This document shows positions 38,431 through 45,900 of a stretch of 49,889 bases of DNA, piece after piece. The stretch covers positions 1 to 49,889 of the forward strand of contig CAYLZW010000010.1 of NCBI GenBank assembly GCA_964388085.1. The letters are read 5' to 3'. Under the pieces are notes generated by a model that saw nothing but the letters and a program-made list of their open reading frames with translations, searched no databases and was not told the origin of the DNA. Positions within the stretch are counted from its first letter, which is position 1, and the number at the start of each line of letters is the position of its first letter. The position numbers and the translations under genes were made by a program. The stretch comes from CAYLZW01 sp964388085. GTDB lineage: Bacteria; Myxococcota; UBA727; CAYLZW01.

Positions 38431-40025
38431 ACCGCCCTCCCGCTCTTCTTCGCCTTCTTCTTCTTCGAGGCCTTCTTCGTCGCCTTCTTGGCCTTCGGCG
38501 CCTTCGCCTTCTTCTTCTTCGAGGCCTTCTTCGTCGCCTTCTTGGCCTTCGGCGCCTTCGCCTTCTTCTTCTCGGCGAGCTCGGCCTTCACCTCCTGGCG
38601 GACGCTGGAGAGATCGACGCCGAGATCCTTGGCGACAGCCGCGCAGCGAACGCTTGCTGTGCTGCCGGCGCCGATGAGGACCTCGAGCATGAGCGCGGCA
38701 CGGTCGTGCTCGTCCTCGAGATCGAAGAGATGCTCCTCGAGCACCTTGCGCACCTCCTGGCCCTTCACGTCGAGGCCCCGGCGCTGGCAGACGGCCTTCG
38801 CGTCTTCGTGGTGCGAGTGCCAGACCACGAACTCGGCGAGGAGCGCGACGATGGGAGCGGTCTCCCCCTTCATCCACTCGTCAGCGGCAGCGTCGATGAT
38901 GAGGCGGATTGAGGCGCGCTGCACGGCCTCGTGCAGGGCAAGGGTGGCGCCAGCGCCAGTGACAAGGCGCAGCGGGTGAAGGATCCCGAGCTCGCGCAGC
39001 TGCTTCATGGCGTCGTCACGGCGCACGACATGGCGAGGGACGCCCTCGGGATCCAGGGCGACGGCCGGCTGCAGCGACGAGCCCTTGAGTAGGGTCTTCC
39101 ACTTCTTGCCGTCCGCCTCCCAGCACTTGTCGTCGACGTCGACCCATTCGTAGGAGGGCCGGTTACCGTGCTTGAACACGTCCTTCGTGTCGCTTTTGCC
39201 GAGGATGGGCAGGCCCTTCTCCTTCGCCTCGAGCAGGCGCTGCTCTCCGTGAGCGCGCACCTTCGACGACCAGCACGCGCCGTCGGTGCAGCGGTCGTCC
39301 TTGACGTCGTCGAAGAGGTCCGGGCTCGCGCCGGTGCGCTTGGGGCATGACGCGCAGGCGCCGGCGTCCGGGACCAGGCCGGCTGCGCCGAGATCGAACG
39401 GCGCATCCTTAAGCTTGCGCATCAACGCGTCGACGACGTCCCGTGCTTCCGCTGCGTTGGCCGGACCACGGTAGTCGTCGCCGGCGACCTCCTTGAGCGC
39501 CTTCCTTTGGTCGTCAGCGCTCTCGAGGCGCGTCAGCACGACCGCAGCACCGAGCAGCAGGTCGCCCTTCGCTAGCGCGTCCTTGGCCTCGTCACAGAGC
39601 ACCTGAAGGCGCATGCGGCCGTAGACGTGCTTCGCCGTCTTGCCCGTGCGCACGGCGAGCTCCTCGACCGGCAGGCTGTGCGGCGGTGCGTGGAGCTGGG
39701 CATACGCCGCGGCCTCCTCGAGCGGTGCCACGTCCTCGCGCGTGCTGTTCTCGATCAGCATCAGCTCGAGGCACTCCTTGTCGTCGAGGACGCGCACCTC
39801 ACACTCGGTCGACGTCTCGCCGAGCTCGAGCAGCGCGCGGCGCCGGCGGTGACCGACGACGAGCTCGAAGCGGTCGTCCATCATCGGCCGCACGATCGGC
39901 TTGTGGATGATTCCGGCCGTCTTGATGCTCTCGCGCAGCTCGGACAGGTCGCCGTACGTCTTGCGCGGGTTCAGCGGGCTCTCGTCGATGGCGTCGAGGG
40001 CGATGGTCTCAATGGTTGACTGCAC
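38427..40025 (-). CDS. ParB-like nuclease/partition-type protein with Lys/Ala-repeat tail
   Basis: A 532-residue protein with GTG start at 40025, preceded by GGGAGAG. Residues 1-100 form a ParB N-terminal domain (SPLNPRKTYGDLSELRESI, VVGHRRRRALLEL, MLIENSTREDVAPLEEA). Residues 110-150 form a helix-turn-helix region. Residues 225-260 carry a Cys cluster (CASCPKRTG, CTDGACW). The last 60 residues are Lys/Ala-rich and built from a tandem repeat, like histone H1 tails. Phage ParB-like proteins can bind DNA or act as nucleases, and which holds here is unknown. It may organise phage DNA through the tail. Confidence 0.8.
   Translation of the reverse strand: MQSTIETIALDAIDESPLNPRKTYGDLSELRESIKTAGIIHKPIVRPMMDDRFELVVGHRRRRALLELGETSTECEVRVLDDKECLELMLIENSTREDVAPLEEAAAYAQLHAPPHSLPVEELAVRTGKTAKHVYGRMRLQVLCDEAKDALAKGDLLLGAAVVLTRLESADDQRKALKEVAGDDYRGPANAAEARDVVDALMRKLKDAPFDLGAAGLVPDAGACASCPKRTGASPDLFDDVKDDRCTDGACWSSKVRAHGEQRLLEAKEKGLPILGKSDTKDVFKHGNRPSYEWVDVDDKCWEADGKKWKTLLKGSSLQPAVALDPEGVPRHVVRRDDAMKQLRELGILHPLRLVTGAGATLALHEAVQRASIRLIIDAAADEWMKGETAPIVALLAEFVVWHSHHEDAKAVCQRRGLDVKGQEVRKVLEEHLFDLEDEHDRAALMLEVLIGAGSTASVRCAAVAKDLGVDLSSVRQEVKAELAEKKKAKAPKAKKATKKASKKKKAKAPKAKKATKKASKKKKAKKSGRAV
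38452..38559 (-). repeat. Two 54-bp tandem repeats coding the Lys/Ala tail
   Basis: Two identical adjacent units (38452-38505, 38506-38559) plus a partial third; each codes KAKAPKAKKATKKASKKK. Perfect identity indicates a recent duplication or repeat expansion. Confidence 0.9.
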
Positions 40026-40037
40026 GTGGCTCTCCCT

Positions 40038-40295
40038 TCACAGCAGGCTCTGCTGTTTGTTGCGCCACTGAGTCCCCTGCGGGCACGTGGCGAAGTGGCT
40101 CTTGAAGCGCTCACGGCCCGCGTGCTTTGCGGGGTCGTAAGCGATGACGACGGGGTCACCGACACGGTCGGCCTCGATGACGAGGTTGCCGTCGTCGGCG
40201 GGTTCAGCGTCGACCGGCATGTTCTTGCCAGCCGGTGTCAGGCACCAGGCGATGGCCGCTTCGCAGGAGCGACAGCGGGGACCTCGCTCACGCAT
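40038..40295 (-). CDS. Small zinc-ribbon-like protein
   Basis: An 85-residue protein from the ATG at 40295, overlapping the preceding stop. Cysteines CRSCEAAIAWC and a third site HFATC suggest a metal-binding ribbon. The middle is a beta segment (DGNLVIEADRVGDPVVIAYD). Unknown function. Confidence 0.6.
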   Translation of the reverse strand: MRERGPRCRSCEAAIAWCLTPAGKNMPVDAEPADDGNLVIEADRVGDPVVIAYDPAKHAGRERFKSHFATCPQGTQWRNKQQSLL

Positions 40296-40488
40296 TGCTC
40301 GGCTCCGGGACCTTCGTGGCGAGGTGCCAGCTGCCGCACCACTCACACTGATAGGGGTGCCGCGTGGCGCCGTAGCGACGACGAAGCGCGCGCTTGGCTT
40401 GGTGCGCCTCCTTCTTCGTCTCGAACGAAAGCTTGGCGGCGCACTTGCGGCGCTCGTACTCCTCGAACTCGGCCTTGCTGACGGTCAC
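40288..40488 (-). CDS. Small zinc-finger protein
   Basis: A 66-residue protein, GTG start at 40488. Helical basic N-terminus (EEYERRKCAAKLSFETKKEA) followed by QCEWCGSWHLAT, a single CxxC-x2-WH knuckle common in phage proteins. Coupled to its neighbours. Confidence 0.6.
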   Translation of the reverse strand: MTVSKAEFEEYERRKCAAKLSFETKKEAHQAKRALRRRYGATRHPYQCEWCGSWHLATKVPEPSNA

Positions 40489-40757
40489 GCGACCCTCCAG
40501 AGGCCGCAGCCGTCGGTGCGGAGGTGCTCAGCGACGCGCACGCCGCGCTCGGTGAGGCGACCAGCACGCAGCACGCCGGCCTCGAAGAGCTCGAGGTACC
40601 CGCGGCGCTCGAGCGCGCGGATGTGGTCCGGGAGGAGGCCGCCGAGGGGCGTCCACCCATCACCGCGGTGCGCGTAGAGCCACCACAGGATCTCGAGGCG
40701 GTACTCCGTCGAGCGCTCGAGGCCTCGCTGGCGCTTCTTCCAGCCCTTCGCGCTCAT
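40485..40757 (-). CDS. Winged-helix-like DNA-binding protein
   Basis: A 90-residue protein with a winged-helix outline (EYRLEILWWLYAHRGDGWTP, ALERRGYLELFEAGVL, ERGVRVAEHL). Coupled to genes on both sides. Presumably a regulator. Family not identified. Confidence 0.6.
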   Translation of the reverse strand: MSAKGWKKRQRGLERSTEYRLEILWWLYAHRGDGWTPLGGLLPDHIRALERRGYLELFEAGVLRAGRLTERGVRVAEHLRTDGCGLWRVA

Positions 40758-41152
40758 GACGCCCTCGCCTTGAGCTCAGCCGCGCGCCGACGCACCTCCG
40801 CCATGGCCTCGTCGCCGTAGCCCCAGAGGTCGCCGCCGCAGAGCTCCTTCCGCCACGGCCCAAGGTGGTTCGTCGGCAGGGGAGCGCGTCCCAGCACGTA
40901 GTCGCGCAGCGCCTCGACGAGCCGGCGCATCGTCCCGCCGTGCTCGAAGCGACGCCACTTGAAGGGGTAGTGCGTGAAGGTTCGGCGCCCGCTCCACTCG
41001 CTGACGAACCAGACGTGCCCGCGGGGGCCGAGCTCGAGTCGAGCGACTTGCCCCTTGTGATGGAAGAAGCGGCGACCGTGCTCTGAGACGATGCGAATGA
41101 AGTCGTTGGCAACGACCAGGCGGTGTTCGCGAGAGCGAAGGGCTGGCGTCAT
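40754..41152 (-). CDS. Phage protein of unknown function
   Basis: A 132-residue protein with ATGA overlap at the start. Predicted mostly beta in the first half (GQVARLELGPRGHVWFVSEW) and helical at the end. It has several Trp, Arg and His residues, and no known motif. Confidence 0.55.
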   Translation of the reverse strand: MTPALRSREHRLVVANDFIRIVSEHGRRFFHHKGQVARLELGPRGHVWFVSEWSGRRTFTHYPFKWRRFEHGGTMRRLVEALRDYVLGRAPLPTNHLGPWRKELCGGDLWGYGDEAMAEVRRRAAELKARAS

Positions 41153-41484
41153 GCTGCATCCCCTCGAGCGCGCGCACGCGCCTCACGGAGCTGCTTCGAC
41201 CACACCTCCAGGTCCTCGACGTCGACGCCCTCGGTGACGATGCGCTGAGCGACCTCACGCCCCTCGGCCGTGAGCCGGTAGCGGTGCGGCGCTCGAGCGG
41301 TGATGCCGTCGACGTTGCGCTCCTCGTACTCGAGCTCGACCCAGCCGCGGACGATGGCGGCGTTGCGCGCGCGCTTGTCGTGCTTCCAGGCCTCGAGGCC
41401 GCAGAGCAGCTCGCCGCCGTCCTGGTGGAGCCGCTCGACGAACGCCGCGACACGTGCGGGTACCTGGAGGCGTGCCGCACTCAT
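41149..41484 (-). CDS. Winged-helix-like DNA-binding protein
   Basis: A 111-residue protein: helices followed by a wing (ELEYEERNVDGITARAPHRY, RLTAEGREVAQRIV) suggest a winged helix of the same kind as the 40485 gene. Coupled by start/stop overlaps to neighbours. No specific family. Confidence 0.6.
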   Translation of the reverse strand: MSAARLQVPARVAAFVERLHQDGGELLCGLEAWKHDKRARNAAIVRGWVELEYEERNVDGITARAPHRYRLTAEGREVAQRIVTEGVDVEDLEVWSKQLREARARARGDAA

Positions 41485-41810
41485 GACGCGCCACCGTTCG
41501 CCCTTGAGATCACGCGAGGCGCCGGCACCTCAGCGTCGAACTCCCACCCCTCGAGCGGCACCATGGGCGACGGAAAGTTGGTGCTTCGGTCGAAGTAGCG
41601 GCCACCCGAAGGAACCTGTGACCGCGTCTCCTCGTACGTTCGGCCCGACGACGTCCATGCAAGGGAATCGAACCGGTCCCCTGGGTGGCGCACGTACCCA
41701 GTCAGGAAGAACCGGACATCGCCGCGCTGGTAGCGAGGCGCCCACGCCTCGCCCGCATAGCGCTCGAGGTCGTAGAGCAGGACGGTGAATGTCGTCCTGG
41801 CGGCAGGCAC
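41481..41810 (-). CDS. First gene of right-arm operon, unknown function
   Basis: A 109-residue protein with GTG start at 41810, the first gene after the tRNA. Compact and aromatic (TTFTVLLYDLERYAGEAW, DVRFFLTGYVRHPGDRFDSL). No family recognised. The 74 bp before it must hold the operon promoter, but no late-type GTAGACCC box occurs there. Confidence 0.6.
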   Translation of the reverse strand: MPAARTTFTVLLYDLERYAGEAWAPRYQRGDVRFFLTGYVRHPGDRFDSLAWTSSGRTYEETRSQVPSGGRYFDRSTNFPSPMVPLEGWEFDAEVPAPRVISRANGGAS

Positions 41811-41884
41811 GCCGGGAGGGGCACTGCCGGCGCCCGGGCTTGCTACGCCCGTGCTACCTGCGATTTCCGAGATCGTGGGAGATG

Positions 41885-41929
41885 TGGCGCGCCCTGTAGG
41901 GCTCGAACCTACGACCCCCGGCTTAGAAG
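41885..41929 (-). repeat. Right attachment site (in tRNA-Arg)
   Basis: Counterpart of 3313-3357, direct orientation, 43 of 45 identical. Beyond the anticodon loop the right copy continues as the tRNA 5' half while the left copy does not. Confidence 0.9.
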
Positions 41930-41961
41930 GCCGGTGCTCTATCCAGCTGAGCTAAGGGCGC
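41885..41961 (-). tRNA. tRNA-Arg(TCT)
   Basis: A full 77-nt cloverleaf with encoded CCA: acceptor GCGCCCT/AGGGCGC, D arm GCTC/GAGC, anticodon loop CTTCTAA (TCT), T arm GTAGG/CCTAC. It is intact even though the prophage is inserted next to it. Its 3' half comes from the prophage end of the attachment site. Confidence 0.97.
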
Positions 41962-42115
41962 ACGCGCGCGTATCTTGAAGTTCCCCTCCCCCTGGCGCAA
42001 CCCGGGAACGCCGCGCTCGGGCGCCCTGACGCTGGGATCGGCGAACCAGACGATCCCAGCGCGTCGCTGTAACCTTGCCGGCGTTTCGTCCATCTCATGA
42101 CGAAGGAGTTGCTGC

Positions 42116-42691
42116 ATGCATGACGTCATCGTGATCGGAGCCGGGCCCGCCGGCGCTCTCGCCGCCACCTTCCTCGGTCGCGCCAAGCTCGACACCCTCG
42201 TCGTGGACGCGGATCAGGGCGTCACCCGCCGCGCGTGGGTGGCGAACCTGCTCGGCTTTCCCGAGGGCATCTCGGGCCCGGACCTCGTCGAGCGCGGGCT
42301 CCAGCAGGTCGAGAAGGCGGGCGCGAAGCTCGTGAAGGGCAAGGCCGCGACGCTCGAGAAGAGCGGCGACACGTTCACCGTCACGCTCGAGGACGGCACC
42401 CGCCACGAGGGGAAGCAGGTGCTGCTCGCGACCGGCTTCGCCTTCGACGTCGCCGAGCAGGCCGGCGTCGCGACGCTGCCGGGGACCGAGCCGCACGTGA
42501 AGCGTATCCTCGAGGTGGACCGCGAGGGCCGCACCAACCTGGCGGGCGTCTGGGGTGCGGGCACGATCGCGGGCGTGAGCGTTCACGTCGCGGTTACCGC
42601 AGCGGACGGCGCGCGCGTCGCGATCAACCTCGTCAGCGCGCTCAAGGGCGAGCGCTGGGTCGATCACGACGCGATGCCCCCGAAGAGCTGA
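42116..42691 (+). CDS. Thioredoxin-reductase-like flavoprotein (short)
   Basis: A 191-residue protein beginning with an FAD-binding Rossmann motif (VIVIGAGPAGALAA). A second conserved part (LLATGF) and a C-terminal segment with GVWGAGTIAGVSVHVAVTAADGARVA, as at the end of thioredoxin-reductase-like proteins, are present. It lacks the CxxC redox pair and the NADPH-binding domain, so it is about 120 residues shorter than a typical thioredoxin reductase. It could be a small NAD(P)/FAD oxidoreductase of the kind frequent in Myxococcota. First host gene right of the prophage. Confidence 0.8.
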   Translation: MHDVIVIGAGPAGALAATFLGRAKLDTLVVDADQGVTRRAWVANLLGFPEGISGPDLVERGLQQVEKAGAKLVKGKAATLEKSGDTFTVTLEDGTRHEGKQVLLATGFAFDVAEQAGVATLPGTEPHVKRILEVDREGRTNLAGVWGAGTIAGVSVHVAVTAADGARVAINLVSALKGERWVDHDAMPPKS

Positions 42692-42693
42692 CG

Positions 42694-42843
42694 TCAGAGA
42701 GCCCGCTGCTCTCTGCGCCTCCGCCCGAGGACGGCCAGGAGCGCGAGCGCGAACGGCGCTGACGTGGCTCCCCTCGTCGGCCCCGAGCGGAGGCGTGAAC
42801 GAAGCCAACGGGATGAATTCGCCAGCGTTCGTCGTGAGCCCAT
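42694..42843 (-). other. C-terminal sorting-signal-like coding remnant
   Basis: On the minus strand, a frame that ends with a hydrophobic stretch and an Arg cluster (FALALLAVLGRRRR), resembling MYXO-CTERM or PEP-CTERM type tails, ends in a TGA at 42694-42696. The same frame is continuous back to the stop of the large lipoprotein gene (42907-42909) with no ATG until 42843. It may be a remnant of a longer C-terminus or a 49-residue gene. Confidence 0.35.
42695..42715. terminator. Hairpin between convergent genes
   Basis: A perfect 8-bp stem CAGAGAGC/GCTCTCTG with a 5-nt loop starts a few bases past the oxidoreductase stop. It works on either strand, so it could terminate both convergent genes. 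Confidence 0.6.
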
Positions 42844-42906
42844 GCCTGGCTCGCGAGCGACTGGTGGAAGTGGAAGAATGGCATCCGAAGGCTGTCGGCG
42901 CCCTCC

Positions 42907-45900
42907 TCAGAAGCCGGTGAAGTGCATTCGCGTCACGCCCTGCGCGGGGTCTGTCTGCTCCCACACCAAAAAGCGGGTCCCCAGACCGACCCCGACGACG
43001 GGATGCCAACGTCCGGTGGGGCCGCCCAGGTTGGGGTGCGCGGTCCAGCTCCCTCCGCTGAGGGTCATCGGCAGAACCTGGCCCTCCGCGCTCCCCGTGA
43101 CGGCGGCGGCCGCGTACCCCGCTCCATCGGCGACCGCGTCGACCAACGCAGGGCTACCCAGGGAATCGGAGACGCTCCAGGCGGTCCCGTTCCATTCGCT
43201 CCAGTTCTGGTCGAAGACGAACAGATAGCTGCCGCCGTTGCCGACCAAGGCGTGGGCGGTATAGCCGTCGAAGCTCTCGGGGCTGCTCCACGCGCTGCCG
43301 GAATAGAGGGACACGACGAGGTCATTGTCTTCATGGACCCAGGCGAAGCTCGTCAGGCCCGCGCCGATGCGCGCGTCGAAGGTCGTCACCGTAGTAGCGG
43401 GGCTCAATGTTCCGGCGCTGTAGAGCCGCCGGGACCACTGATTCGTGGCAATCTCCGTGGCGATCAGGTAGCCGATGCTATTGCCCAGGACCTGGCCGAC
43501 GACACCGACGTCAGACACGTCCGCCTCGAGGACGGCAGGCGCGCTCCAGCTCAGTCCGTCCGCGCTGGTGCGATACAAGACGTCGAACGGGTCCGAAGTG
43601 CTTGCCCTCGAGCCATAGGTCGCAAGGAAGCCGCTGCCATCGCTGCCAATGGCGGGGACCCGTGCGTAGCCAACGTTGAGCTCGGGCGCCATGAGCTCCA
43701 CGGGAGCCCCCGCGCCAACGCCGGGGGTGACCGGCACCGCATACGCGCCGTAGTGCCGGGTGTTTCCCTCGCCGTCCACGCGGGACTGGAACAGCACGAC
43801 GAAGCGCAGCCCATTCTGCGCGATGCGCGGCGCGGTGCCTGGCAGGTCCGCGAGCCGCTCAGCGGGTTGCCACGCCACCCCGTCGTACGCAGCCCAGAAG
43901 ATCTTGGCCACGCCGAGATCGTACTGCTGCCATACCGCCAGGCCCTCGCCGGAGGGCAGGAACGCAATCTGTGGTTGTGCGCTCATGGTGTCGATTGTGG
44001 ATGTGGACAGGAACTGTGCTGCGTCGAAGCCGGCGCCATTCCACGCACGCGCGACATGGTCGCGACCGTCGCCGAGCACGACCGCGATGGAGGTCCCCGT
44101 GTCGATGGCGTTCAGCGCGCCGCTCGTGGCGGGCTCGCTCTGGAGGGTCGATACCGTCGTCCACCCCGAGGCCGTGTGCACCAGCGAATGGGCGTCACCG
44201 TCCGCCTCGAAGGTCGCGACCGCGAGATCGCTCGTGAGCGTGGCGCCGCCGACCTGCACTGTCGCCGGGTCCACGACGTTGGCGGCCTGGTATGGCGCCG
44301 ACCAGGTGCCGTCGTACAGCTGGGCCTCGAGGGCGGCGCTCACCTCGTCGCGGGATAGCAGGAGGTAACGGCCGGCGTTGCCCTCGAGCTGCGCCGGCGA
44401 GCCGCCCAGGGTAACCGGCGGGGTCCAGGCTCCGTCCTCGAAGACCTCGACCGCACCCGTCCTGCTCACCGCGGCGAAGCCCTGCCCGTCGGTCGCGAGC
44501 AGGCTGATGTTCGGCAACGTCCCTTCGTGCCATTGCGTGCCGTCGAACACGACGGGATATCCGCCCGAGCGGGGAGCGAACGCGAAACCGCCGCTGTTCG
44601 AGACGAGCTGCCCCGGATCGCTGCCGCTCGTAACCGTCTTGCCGTCTTGCCATTCGCCGCTCGGGCTCGTGTAGACCCTGAGCGTCGTATAGTATGTGCC
44701 GCTCGAGTAGATGCCCGTCATTACCGCGAAGTTGTCGGCGCTCGCGACGATGCGAGGCTCGAACGAGTAATAGCCTCGCTGGTGAAGCAGCGTCGGCGCG
44801 CTCCAGGCGGTTCCGTTGAAGAGCTCGACCAGGATGATCTGGTCGGTGATGTACTGTCCGAACGGGTCCGCGTAATAGCGGACCGAGGACTGGTAGGCCT
44901 GCATCACCCCGAGCTCATTGGCGGCAATATCGCCACGAGGAGCGGGCGCTGACGGCCAGGTCCATAGGCCCTGATCGAAGATCGCCCAGCGCCGACCGAC
45001 CATCGTCGGCCAGCTGGCGACGAACTTGTCGCCCCAGGCGACGAGCCGTGCCGGAGCGGGGCCGTCACGATGATCAAGCGCGCCGGGCCCGAGGCTGCCG
45101 CCGCTCCACGCGCCGCCGTTCCAGAACGCCCAACGCCACTCGCCGGGCACCCTGGCCGACGAGGCCGTATCCGCGGTGTCCACGAACAGGAGCAGGGTGC
45201 CGCTGGCGTTGCTCGCCTTCAGGGGCACCATTCCCTTCGGCAGCGCGGGGCTCGAAAAGCGCGTCGGTGAGCTGCCGACGGTGAAGCTGTAGCTGTAGGG
45301 CTCTTCCATGCTGTTGCCCGCGGGGTCCTTCAGCCCGTCGAAGGTCAGCGACACCACAGACCCTGGGACCATGGGAGCGTCGAGGAGGAAGGTCGCGCCG
45401 CGCGAGGTGCCGTCGAGCTCCCAGCGGCCGGTGGCGCCGCTCACCGTCACGTTCGTCGCGTTGAAGGACGTGGGATCGATGTGCTCGCTGAATGCCACCC
45501 GGATCGGCGCTTCCGGCCACACGCCCACTTCGCCGTTGGACGGACCGGCGCTGGAGACCGCGGGTGCCTCGACGTCAATGTCCATGAGATAACGCGTGCC
45601 GCCGGAATAATTGCCCGCCGCGTCCTTGAGCCACGCGGTGATGTAGTCGCGCGGCCCCCAGGTGCCGCTGACCGAGAGGGCGGGGGTGAAGGGAACCTCG
45701 GAGCCCCACATCGGGTAGACGTTGCTCGCGTAGTCGTCATGAACCAGGTACGTGATGCGGAGGCCCAGCGTGCTGGGCTCCGTCGTCGTGACGGTGAAGT
45801 CCACCGGATTGCCGTTCGTGACGTGGAGACCGTTGTGATGGTCGAGGATGGGCGCGTCCGGCGCCACCCGATCCACCACGACGGTGTCGCTCATGCGCGC

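Larger units (their letters stand above)
3313..41929. mobile_element. Complete siphovirus-like prophage in tRNA-Arg(TCT)
   Basis: The element lies between two direct copies of the tRNA-Arg 3' half, 38,572 bp apart. Between them is a full set of integrase, control region, recombination, packaging, head, tail, lysis and replication genes. Only a long-tail, non-contractile plan is supported: there is a tape measure protein and tail chaperones but no sheath protein. The structural frames are intact, so the prophage may be inducible. Confidence 0.93.

Noticed and set aside
38452..38559. CRISPR-like repeats
   Set aside because: The two units are adjacent without spacers and code a Lys/Ala protein tail.
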